From positions 2,490,501 through 2,554,500 of the forward strand of contig CP027224.1 in the NCBI GenBank assembly GCA_002973635.1: DNA of 64,000 nt, in the 5' to 3' direction. Shown in pieces: positions 46,241 to 53,678 of this stretch; the stretch's first letter is position 1, and each line of letters opens with the position of its first letter. The notes beneath the pieces were generated by a model, which ran no database searches, was not told the DNA's origin, and saw only the letters and a program-made list of their open reading frames with translations. This DNA is from Lysinibacillus sp. B2A1 (lineage in GTDB: Bacteria > Bacillota > Bacilli > Bacillales_A > Planococcaceae). The translations under genes and the position numbers were made by a program.

Positions 46241-46948
46241 TTATTCAATAGTCTTTTGGTCTCGTTTATACAATTGATAGAGCTTGATTAGTGCCCGCTT
46301 TTCTATGCGCGACACATAGCTGCGCGAAATATTTAAGCGTGCCGCAATTTCCTTTTGTGTAAGAGCATCCTGCTGGTTTAAGCCATAGCGAAGTGTCACA
46401 ATTTCGAGTTCACGTTCGTCAAGCATGTGCAAATAATGATAGAGCTGTGCAACATGTTCCTTATGCTCAATTTTTTCTGTGGCGCTTTCCTCATCACATT
46501 GTAAAAGATCGCGAATTTGTAGCGCATTGCCATCTTTGTCTGTGCCGATTGGCTCGAATAAGGAAACATCCTTTTGCACCTTTTTTTGTGTCCTCAGATG
46601 CATTAATATTTCATTTTCAATACAGCGTGCAGCATAAGTGGCCAGACGAGTTTTTTTGTCAGGTGTATAGCTTTCTACAGCTTTCATAAGACCAATAGTA
46701 CCGATGGAAATATAGTCATCTAGTTGTTCGTGCTTTGGGTGGAATTTTTTTACAACGTGTGCAACGAGTCGCATATTGCGCTCTATTAAATCAAGACGCG
46801 CTTGCTCATCACCGCCTAAAAATCGTTCAATACAAGCAGCTTCCTCTTCTTTTGAAAAGGGTTTATGGAATGTTTGCCCCTTTAAATAGCCAAGTAACGC
46901 TGGGATTTCAAGCCATAACTGCAACATAGATGTAAAAATTCCGCTCAT
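46241..46948 (-). CDS. sigK: Sporulation sigma factor SigK precursor
   Basis: Late mother-cell sigma factor, 235 residues. The hydrophobic N-terminus (about 1-22, MLQLWLEIPALLGYL) is the pro-sequence removed by SpoIVFB in B. subtilis. Region 2 shows DLIERNMRLVAHVVKKF, YISIGTIGLMKAVESY and TYAARCIENEILMHLR; region 4 shows LTQKEIAARLNISRSYVSRIE. The gene is continuous, with no skin-type insertion. The promoter region contains CATATACT on the minus strand (46981-46988), resembling a sigma-E/K -10. Confidence 0.94.
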   Translation of the reverse strand: MSGIFTSMLQLWLEIPALLGYLKGQTFHKPFSKEEEAACIERFLGGDEQARLDLIERNMRLVAHVVKKFHPKHEQLDDYISIGTIGLMKAVESYTPDKKTRLATYAARCIENEILMHLRTQKKVQKDVSLFEPIGTDKDGNALQIRDLLQCDEESATEKIEHKEHVAQLYHYLHMLDERELEIVTLRYGLNQQDALTQKEIAARLNISRSYVSRIEKRALIKLYQLYKRDQKTIE

Positions 46949-46980
46949 TGAATGATTTCATCCTTTCCCCATTTTTCGAC

Positions 46981-46988
46981 AGTATATG
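46981..46988 (-). promoter_or_regulatory. Candidate mother-cell sigma promoter -10 for sigK
   Basis: On the minus strand CATATACT stands about 35 bases before the sigK start and resembles the sigma-E/sigma-K -10 (CATA---T). The -35 is not clear, so this is tentative. Confidence 0.3.
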
Positions 46989-47010
46989 TTAGGAAACTGT
47001 GTTAAATGAA

Positions 47011-47046
47011 AAAAGTGCAACAGCAAATGTGCTGTTACACTTTTTT
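47011..47046 (-). terminator. Terminator after pssA
   Basis: AAAAGTGCAACAGCA pairs with TGCTGTTACACTTTT with one mismatch, giving a T-run in the pssA transcript; the stem overlaps its last codons. Confidence 0.75.
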
Positions 47047-47577
47047 TAACGTGAATGTACTAATCATCAATAGAGCTAGTATTGGAAAAAGGAAAAGATA
47101 AAATGCTGGATGGAACGCAGTAGATGCAAAATACGTTAAAGTTAAGAGAGTACCTGCAGCTGTAATTGGTAACCCTGTAAAATAGCCGTTTGGTTCACTA
47201 ATATTAAAGCGAGCTAATCTCATCGCACCACAGATGATATACAGTACGGTCATCATCATACCGACGTAACCAAAGTCTACTAAGACCACTTCATACATTA
47301 ATAATGCAGGCGCTACACCAAATGATATAATATCACTCATAGAGTCTAACTGTTTACCTAAATCAGAAACTTGTCCGAGAGCTCTGGCTACCTTCCCATC
47401 GTAACGATCTAGAAGGGCAGCAATAAAGATAAATAAGACACTGTAGCTATAGTATTCATGTAATGTAGCCATAATGGCTGCGCCACCACAGGACATATTA
47501 CTGATTGTAATGAAGTTTGCTGCTTGCGATTTCATTTTCTTAACCGTGGTATCCACCAACTTGTGATAAAAAAACAA
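47035..47577 (-). CDS. pssA: CDP-diacylglycerol-serine O-phosphatidyltransferase
   Basis: Membrane enzyme of 180 residues making phosphatidylserine. The CDP-alcohol phosphotransferase motif DG-x2-AR-x8-G-x3-D-x3-D is complete (DGKVARALGQVSDLGKQLD then SMSD). Several membrane helices flank it. A TTG start at 47577 is supported by GGAGTGA six bases upstream. It is divergent from psd, so the two enzymes of phosphatidylethanolamine synthesis share an intergenic region, 94 bases long. Confidence 0.9.
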   Translation of the reverse strand: MFFYHKLVDTTVKKMKSQAANFITISNMSCGGAAIMATLHEYYSYSVLFIFIAALLDRYDGKVARALGQVSDLGKQLDSMSDIISFGVAPALLMYEVVLVDFGYVGMMMTVLYIICGAMRLARFNISEPNGYFTGLPITAAGTLLTLTYFASTAFHPAFYLFLFPILALLMISTFTLKKV

Positions 47578-47671
47578 GGGGGATCACTCCTTTACACTTA
47601 AGATATTGTACCATTATACTTCGAATGCGAAAAAATTGACAGTCTAAATTAATCGATAGGGGTTTTGTTTT

Positions 47672-48454
47672 ATGAAAGAAAAATTATATCAACGCTTGAT
47701 TGAATTAACAAATGGCAAGCAATCCTCTCAACTTTTACAAACGATTGCAAAAGCTAAGTGGAGTAAACGTATAATCCCTAGCTATATGAAGGTATACGAT
47801 ATTAACCTTGAAGAAGTTTCAAAAAAACCACAACAATTTTCAAGTTTACATGATTTTTTTACAAGAGAGCTTTTGGAGCATGTCAGACCAATTGAACAAA
47901 ATCCGACTACTTATACAAGTCCTGTTGATGCAAAAGTGGAATCTTTTGGTCGTATCGAATGGGATATGACGTTTCTTGTAAAGGGGAAGCCGTATGCATT
48001 AACAGATTTACTTGGCAATAACGAACGTGCTGCACAATATGCTGATGGCCATTTTATTGTGTTTTACTTAAGTCCTGCTGACTATCACCGTATTCATAGT
48101 CCTATTGATGGATTAGTGCTAAGACAATATACACTTGGGCAAAAATCGTTTCCTGTGAATCAGCTTGGTCTTTCCTATGGGAAAAAACCGATTTCCCATA
48201 ATTACCGTCAAGTAACAGAGTTGAAGGTGGCTAATAATCAGCAGGTAGCGTTTATAAAGGTAGGAGCTACTTTTGTTAACTCTATAGTTTTGACGAATAC
48301 TACAACAAAGTGGCATAAAGGTGAAGAAGTAGGTTATTTTTCATTTGGCTCAACGGTTGTTATGTTATTTGAAAAAGGAGCAATCGAATTTACGGACAAT
48401 GTAGTACAAGGAAGCCCAATTCGAATGGGTGAAGCATTTGCAAATATGCTATAA
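47672..48454 (+). CDS. psd: Phosphatidylserine decarboxylase
   Basis: Pyruvoyl-dependent enzyme converting phosphatidylserine to phosphatidylethanolamine, 260 residues. Motifs: LHDFFTREL, SPVDAKVESFG, FYLSPADYHRIHSP, and the self-cleavage site FGSTVVMLFEKG, where the serine becomes the pyruvoyl group. The ATG at 47672 follows GATAGGGG. Divergent from pssA. Confidence 0.94.
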   Translation: MKEKLYQRLIELTNGKQSSQLLQTIAKAKWSKRIIPSYMKVYDINLEEVSKKPQQFSSLHDFFTRELLEHVRPIEQNPTTYTSPVDAKVESFGRIEWDMTFLVKGKPYALTDLLGNNERAAQYADGHFIVFYLSPADYHRIHSPIDGLVLRQYTLGQKSFPVNQLGLSYGKKPISHNYRQVTELKVANNQQVAFIKVGATFVNSIVLTNTTTKWHKGEEVGYFSFGSTVVMLFEKGAIEFTDNVVQGSPIRMGEAFANML

Positions 48455-48490
48455 TGGTCGAATAATACGTTTAGATTAGGGGTCGCTATT

Positions 48491-49012
48491 TTGTATAATT
48501 TTTTATTACCAAATGAATTTGTGACGAGTATTTTTGAAATTACACCAGAAAAGCTTCAAGACTTAGGCATTAAAGGAATTATTACAGATTTAGATAATAC
48601 CCTTGTGGAATGGGACCGTGCTGATGCAACGGAAGAGCTGATTATTTGGCTTCGTATCATGAAGGAATCAGGTATTCGTGTTATTATTGCGTCAAATAAC
48701 AATGAAGCACGTGTCAAGCATTTTGCTGAGCCATTAGGTATTCCTTATATCCATAAGGCAAAAAAACCATTTCGTAATGCCTTTTATAGTGCCATTGTTC
48801 AATTAGGGCTACGTCCAAATGAAGTGGTTATGGTAGGAGATCAACTCTTAACAGATGTCATGGGTGCCAATCGCTTAGGTTTGCATACGGTACTTGTAAA
48901 ACCTGTTGCACAGTCTGATGGGCTCGTAACAAAATTCAATCGATTCATTGAACGACGCGTGTTCAATGATTTAAAACGAAAAGGAATTATAACTTGGGAG
49001 GAAAAAGAATGA
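48491..49012 (+). CDS. yqeG: HAD-superfamily phosphatase YqeG (subclass IIIA)
   Basis: 173-residue HAD phosphatase. Nucleophile motif DLDNTLVEWD begins at residue 33, motif II is in VIIASNN, and motif III/IV is VVMVGDQLLTDVMGANR. It may act as a phosphatidylglycerophosphate-type or protein phosphatase; the substrate is not established. TTG start after AGGGGT. Its stop overlaps the yqeH start (ATGA), opening the yqeG-to-yqeM operon. Confidence 0.9.
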   Translation: MYNFLLPNEFVTSIFEITPEKLQDLGIKGIITDLDNTLVEWDRADATEELIIWLRIMKESGIRVIIASNNNEARVKHFAEPLGIPYIHKAKKPFRNAFYSAIVQLGLRPNEVVMVGDQLLTDVMGANRLGLHTVLVKPVAQSDGLVTKFNRFIERRVFNDLKRKGIITWEEKE

Positions 49013-50112
49013 ACGAAATGCCAAATTGTATTGGCTGTGGTACAACAATTCAAACAGAAGATAAAACAGCAGTTGGGTATGCCCCTCCATCATCATTAGA
49101 AAAAGACGCGGTCATTTGTCAACGCTGCTTCCGTTTGAAAAATTATAATGAAATTCAACCAGTGTCATTAACAGATGACGACTTTTTACGCATTCTTAAT
49201 GGTCTTGGAACACAGCAAGGCTTAATCGTAAAAATTGTTGATATTTTTGACTTCAATGGGAGCTGGCTGCCAGGACTTCATCGTTTCGTTGGGAAAAATC
49301 CTGTATTATTGGTTGCGAATAAGGCTGACTTATTACCGAAATCAGTAAAGCCGAAAAAAGTAATTAATTGGTTGAAACGTGAGGCAAAGGCTCTTGGTCT
49401 GCAACCTATCGATGTGCTTTTAGTAAGTGCCCATAAAGGAAAAGGAATGGCTGAAGCAATGGAAGCCATCGATGAGTACCGCAATGGGAAAAATGTTTAT
49501 GTTGTAGGTTGTACAAATGTTGGAAAATCCACGTTCATTAATCGCATCATTAAACAGGCTACAGGTGAGGGTGAGGTGATTACTACCTCTCATTTCCCAG
49601 GTACGACTTTGGATATGATTGAAATTCCATTAGATGATGGTAGTGCATTATATGATACACCAGGGATTATTAATCATCATCAGATGGCACACCATATTGA
49701 TGCAAGTGAATTAAAATATATTATGCCGAAAAAAGAAATAAAGCCGAAAGTATACCAACAAAACGCTGGGCAAACTTTATTTATTGGTGCACTAGCGCGT
49801 TTTGACTTTATTCAAGGAGAACGTTCAGCATTTACGGTCCATGTAGCTAATGACTTACCAATTCACCGTACAAAACTGGAGAAGGCAGATACATTATATG
49901 CAGAGCATAAGGGAGAGTTACTTGCACCGCCGACTAAGGATTTTATTGATCAGTTGCCGCCATTAGTGCGTCATGAGTTTTCGATAAAAGAAGGGAAAAC
50001 AGATGTTGTATTTTCGGGTCTTGGCTGGATCACGGTGCAGCATGAAAATGTAGTTGTGGCAGCTTATGCACCAAAAGGTGTACAAGTTTCAATTCGTCCT
50101 TCACTTATATAA
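49009..50112 (+). CDS. yqeH: Ribosome-biogenesis GTPase YqeH
   Basis: Circularly permuted GTPase of 367 residues needed for 30S assembly in B. subtilis. N-terminal zinc finger with Cys7/Cys10 and Cys37/Cys40 (CIGC...CQRC); G4 NKADLLPK comes before G1 GCTNVGKSTF and G3 DTPGI, the permuted order. The ATG at 49009 overlaps the yqeG stop and has GGGAGG upstream. Confidence 0.95.
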   Translation: MNEMPNCIGCGTTIQTEDKTAVGYAPPSSLEKDAVICQRCFRLKNYNEIQPVSLTDDDFLRILNGLGTQQGLIVKIVDIFDFNGSWLPGLHRFVGKNPVLLVANKADLLPKSVKPKKVINWLKREAKALGLQPIDVLLVSAHKGKGMAEAMEAIDEYRNGKNVYVVGCTNVGKSTFINRIIKQATGEGEVITTSHFPGTTLDMIEIPLDDGSALYDTPGIINHHQMAHHIDASELKYIMPKKEIKPKVYQQNAGQTLFIGALARFDFIQGERSAFTVHVANDLPIHRTKLEKADTLYAEHKGELLAPPTKDFIDQLPPLVRHEFSIKEGKTDVVFSGLGWITVQHENVVVAAYAPKGVQVSIRPSLI

Positions 50113-50145
50113 ATCGAAGGATAATAGTAGAGAGAGGGCTAGAGA

Positions 50146-50975
50146 ATGAAGAAGTGGTTTGCAGTGATGGGTGATCCAATTGAACATTCAAAATCACCAG
50201 CCATGCATAATGCTTGGTTCGAACATATGTCAATTGATGCGACATATATTCCTTTACATGTATCTGCTGATCAATTAGAGTCAGCAGTTGCTGGTTTGAA
50301 AACATTAGGAGCAAGTGGCTGGAACGTTACAATTCCTCATAAAACAGCAATCATCCCATATCTAGATGAACTAGATGAGCTGGCACAAAAAATGGGAGCA
50401 GTGAATACAGTCGTACGAACAATAGATGGAAAGTTGAAGGGCTATAATACAGATGGTATCGGTTTTGTTCGTTCACTAGAAGAAGCAGTTGGTGTGTCTC
50501 ATAAAGACAAACCTGTGTTACTTGTTGGTGCTGGTGGCGCTGCTCGTGGCATTGCCTTTGCCATGCAGCAGCAAGGCTATTGCAATTTGACCATTACCAA
50601 TCGTACAGTGGCGAATGCCCAAGCTATTATTAATGAAATGGGAATGGGGCGTGCAATTTCATTAAAAGAAGCAGAAGAGACATTAGCCGATTTCAGCATA
50701 ATTGTGCAAATGACATCGGCTGGGCTTGCTACGGGCAATTTTTCTATGCCATTTTCACTTGAACATCTTACAAAGGGCGCAATTGTTGCGGATATTGTGT
50801 ATAATCCATTAATGACCCTTTTCTTCAAGCAGCGGAAGTAAAAGGAGCAACCGTTGTCACAGGACTTGGAATGTTTGTTCATCAAGGGGCCATCGCCTTT
50901 GAGTATTGGCTAGGTGAATCCCCAAATACAAATTCAATGATTGCGCAATTAAAGGCGCAATTAGGAGGATACTAA
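50146..50975 (+). pseudogene. aroE: Shikimate dehydrogenase, single-base frameshift
   Basis: NADPH-dependent step of aromatic synthesis. The first frame (MGDPIEHSKSPAMHNAWF, GASGWNVTIPHKTAI, GAVNTVV, VGAGGAARGIAFA, VYNPLMT) ends early after LFFKQRK. Adding one C to CCC at 50816-50818 gives NPLMTPFLQAAEVKGATVVTG, continuing through GMFVHQGAIAFEYWLG to a stop at 50973-50975, 276 residues in all, as expected. Loss of one base from a C4 run suggests sequence error, since aroE is normally needed for prototrophy. Confidence 0.9.
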
Positions 50976-50980
50976 TTTTT

Positions 50981-51283
50981 ATGTTAACAGGTAAACAAAA
51001 ACGTTTTTTACGTGCAGAAGCACATCACTTGACACCAATTTTCCAAGTAGGAAAAGGTGGCGTTAATGACGAAATGACGAAGCAAATTCGTGAGGCATTA
51101 GAAGTACGAGAACTCATTAAGGTCCGCATTTTAGATAACTGTGAGGAGGACAAGCATGAAGTTGCAGAAGCGCTAGTAAAGGGTGCGCATGCAGAACTTG
51201 TGCAATTAATTGGATTAACAGTTGTTTTATATAAAGAATCCCGCAATCAAAAAAAGATTGTACTACCGAAAGCAGCGAAATAA
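50981..51283 (+). CDS. yqeI: YhbY/CRM-domain RNA-binding protein YqeI
   Basis: RNA-binding protein of 100 residues with the CRM fold: LTGKQKRFLRAEAHHLTPIF, QVGKGGVND and the GxxG-like turn, then LIGLTVVLYKES. Probably associates with pre-50S ribosomes, as E. coli YhbY does. ATG at 50981 after GGAGG, five bases past the repaired aroE stop, and ten bases before nadD. Confidence 0.93.
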   Translation: MLTGKQKRFLRAEAHHLTPIFQVGKGGVNDEMTKQIREALEVRELIKVRILDNCEEDKHEVAEALVKGAHAELVQLIGLTVVLYKESRNQKKIVLPKAAK

Positions 51284-51292
51284 GGTGAGACG

Positions 51293-51883
51293 ATGAAACG
51301 GATCGGTTTATTGGGAGGAACATTTAATCCGCCACATAATGGTCATTTAATGATGGCAAATGAAGTACTTCATGCATTGGATTTAGATGAAGTACGCTTT
51401 ATGCCCAATTCGCTGCCTCCACATAAGTTTGCTCGTCATGATGCTAGTGATAGGGAGAGACTTGAAATGGTCAAGCGTGCTATAAGTCCATATCCACATT
51501 TTTCTGTGGAGTCGTATGAGGTTGAGAAGGGCGGCGTATCCTATTCATATAAGACTCTTTCTGCATTGTGCATAAGAGAGCCAAATGTAAAATTTTACTT
51601 TATCATTGGAGGCGATATGATTGATTCCCTTCATTCATGGTACTGTATTGATGAGCTGGTGAAGCTTGTGCAGTTTGTAGGGGTGAAGCGTCCAGGGACA
51701 GAGGCTATTTCAGAGTACCCTATTCTAATGGTGGAAGTTCCTCAAATCGATTTATCGTCCACACTAATTCGTGAACGTCTCGCCACTGGTGGAACAGTTA
51801 CCTTTTTATTGCCTGAGGCGGTAGAGACGTATATACGAGAGGAAGGTCTTTATGGAACGCGAACAGTATTTAGCAGCGATTAA
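51293..51883 (+). CDS. nadD: Nicotinate-nucleotide adenylyltransferase
   Basis: Makes deamido-NAD from NaMN and ATP, 196 residues. Nucleotidyltransferase motif GGTFNPPHNGHL is at the N-terminus (HNGH) and LSSTLIRERL near the C-terminus. The ATG at 51293 follows AAGGTGAG. Overlaps yqeK by 32 bases. Confidence 0.95.
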   Translation: MKRIGLLGGTFNPPHNGHLMMANEVLHALDLDEVRFMPNSLPPHKFARHDASDRERLEMVKRAISPYPHFSVESYEVEKGGVSYSYKTLSALCIREPNVKFYFIIGGDMIDSLHSWYCIDELVKLVQFVGVKRPGTEAISEYPILMVEVPQIDLSSTLIRERLATGGTVTFLLPEAVETYIREEGLYGTRTVFSSD

Positions 51884-52424
51884 GCCTCGTATGCCTGAAA
51901 AGCGCTATATTCATACCGTTGGGGTAATGGAAACAGCTATTGAATTAGCTAAAAAGTATGGCGAGGATGAGAAAAAAGCAGAAACAGCGGCTATCCTCCA
52001 TGATATTGCAAAGTATGCTGATATTGAATGGATGGAGAACATTGTTCGAACTGAAAAATTAGACGCTCGTTTGCTTGGCTGGGGCAGTGAACTGTTACAT
52101 GGTCCAGTAGGTGCATATATCGCTGAAAGTGAATTTGAATTAACAGATGAGGATATGCTTAATGCTATTCGTTTTCATACAACAGGGCGTGCTGGTATGA
52201 GCCGTTTAGAAAAAATAATTTTTGTAGCAGATATGATTGAACCTAATCGTAAATTTGATGGCGTCGATCGTCTGCGCAAAAAGGCAGAAAAAGGTTTGGA
52301 TAAAGCGATGAGTGCTTGTGTACGTCATACATTGGCTTTTCTAATTGACACAAAACAGCCAATTTATCCATTATCAATAGAATGTTATAACGATATGATG
52401 AAAAGAGAGGACAGTGAAGGATGA
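51852..52424 (+). CDS. yqeK: HD-domain Ap4A hydrolase YqeK
   Basis: HD-superfamily hydrolase of 190 residues; B. subtilis YqeK cleaves diadenosine tetraphosphate symmetrically. Metal ligands are in RYIHTVGVMETA, AAILHDIAKY (HD pair), ELLHGPVGAYIA and AIRFHTTGR. The ATG at 51852 follows GAGGAAGG and lies within nadD, a usual coupling in this operon. Confidence 0.93.
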   Translation: MEREQYLAAIKPRMPEKRYIHTVGVMETAIELAKKYGEDEKKAETAAILHDIAKYADIEWMENIVRTEKLDARLLGWGSELLHGPVGAYIAESEFELTDEDMLNAIRFHTTGRAGMSRLEKIIFVADMIEPNRKFDGVDRLRKKAEKGLDKAMSACVRHTLAFLIDTKQPIYPLSIECYNDMMKREDSEG

Positions 52425-52765
52425 CTTCAACTTTATTACAAGCAGCTTACAAAGCAATTGACGACAAACATGGGGAGGACATTGTCGTTTTAAATATGCA
52501 AGGTATTTCACTTTTAGCGGATTATTTTATCATCGCTCATGGTAACTCAGATCGACAAGTGCAAGCTATTGCGCGTGAATTACAAGATGTAGCTGAAAAA
52601 GAGGGCTATGAAATTCGTCGTGTCGAAGGTTTCGATGCAGCTCGCTGGGTTCTTGTAGACTTAGGAGATGTAGTGGCACACGTATTCCATAAGGATGAGC
52701 GTGCTTATTATAATTTAGAGCGTCTATGGGGCGATGCACCGCAGCTAGACATACCAGAGGCTTAA
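52421..52765 (+). CDS. rsfS: Ribosome silencing factor RsfS (YqeL)
   Basis: Binds ribosomal protein uL14 and blocks subunit joining in poor nutrients. 114 residues with typical LLADYFIIAHGNSDRQVQAI, EGFDAARWVLVDLGDVVAHV and FHKDERAYYNLERLWGDA. ATG overlaps the yqeK stop by four bases (ATGA). It abuts yqeM. Confidence 0.95.
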   Translation: MTSTLLQAAYKAIDDKHGEDIVVLNMQGISLLADYFIIAHGNSDRQVQAIARELQDVAEKEGYEIRRVEGFDAARWVLVDLGDVVAHVFHKDERAYYNLERLWGDAPQLDIPEA

Positions 52766-53506
52766 GTGAGTAGCTACGAACGCTTTGCCCATGTGTATGA
52801 TGAGCTACAAGTCGATATCCCCTACAATACGTATGTGGAGTGGGTTTTGCAGCATGCACCATGTAATCAATTCCCTAAGCTTTTAGACATTGGCTGTGGT
52901 ACAGGTGTGCTGGGTCTATTGTTTGCAAGGGCTGGTTATAGGGTGAGTGGAATTGATCTATCTGAAAATATGCTCTCAATTGCCGCAGAGCGATTTGCTG
53001 ATGAAGGATTACATGTTCCCCTGTTTTGTATGTCTATGGATGAATTAGAGGGCTTTGAGGCGCTTGACGTTGTAACAATTGCTATTGACTCAATAAATTA
53101 TGTCGTACAAGAAAAAGCAGTTTATGCCACATTAAAACGAATTTATGATGCGCTAAAAGATGGTGGTCAACTATTTTTTGATGTGCATTCACTATATAAA
53201 ATGAATGATATTTTTTTAGATAGTCCATTTACGTATGACGATGGCGACATTAGCTATGTATGGCATACAGAGCCAGGCGATTTTAAGCACTCTGTTATCC
53301 ATCAAATGACATTTTTTGTCAGAGATGCTACAAGTGATCTGTATGAACGCTTTGACGAGGAGCATATTCAACGTACATTCCCAATTGAGCAATATATGAC
53401 ATGGCTTCATACAATTGGCTTCAAGCATGTGGAGGTAACCGCAGATTTTACAGATGATGCCCCTGAATATGAAAGTGAACGAATTTTTATCCGTGCGGTT
53501 AAATAA
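52766..53506 (+). CDS. yqeM: SAM-dependent methyltransferase YqeM
   Basis: Class I methyltransferase of 246 residues; motif I is LLDIGCGTGVLGLLFA, followed by VSGIDLSENML. The substrate is unknown. It starts with GTG directly after the rsfS stop, and the operon ends with a clear terminator. In B. subtilis the next locus is comER; here an RNA-repair operon on the other strand comes next. Confidence 0.9.
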   Translation: MSSYERFAHVYDELQVDIPYNTYVEWVLQHAPCNQFPKLLDIGCGTGVLGLLFARAGYRVSGIDLSENMLSIAAERFADEGLHVPLFCMSMDELEGFEALDVVTIAIDSINYVVQEKAVYATLKRIYDALKDGGQLFFDVHSLYKMNDIFLDSPFTYDDGDISYVWHTEPGDFKHSVIHQMTFFVRDATSDLYERFDEEHIQRTFPIEQYMTWLHTIGFKHVEVTADFTDDAPEYESERIFIRAVK

Positions 53507-53550
53507 AAAACAGCTTGTTGGTATATATCCAGCAAGCTGTTTTGTTCTTT
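53507..53550 (+). terminator. Terminator of the yqe operon
   Basis: AAAACAGCTTGTTGG pairs with AGCAAGCTGTTTT around an ATATAT loop, followed by a mixed T-rich tail. Confidence 0.75.
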
Positions 53551-53678
53551 ATGGCCTAAGAAAAACCGTAAATAGGTGGATAGAAGAGTAAAAGTGATGG
53601 GTGGAATCCACGAATCAGAGGATAGAACAGTCAAAATAATAGATAGAGTTGACAAAATAGGCGTATTAATACTAACTA

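Noticed and set aside
46241..46948. Skin-type prophage insertion or split sigK
   Set aside because: The coding sequence is continuous from pro-sequence to region 4.
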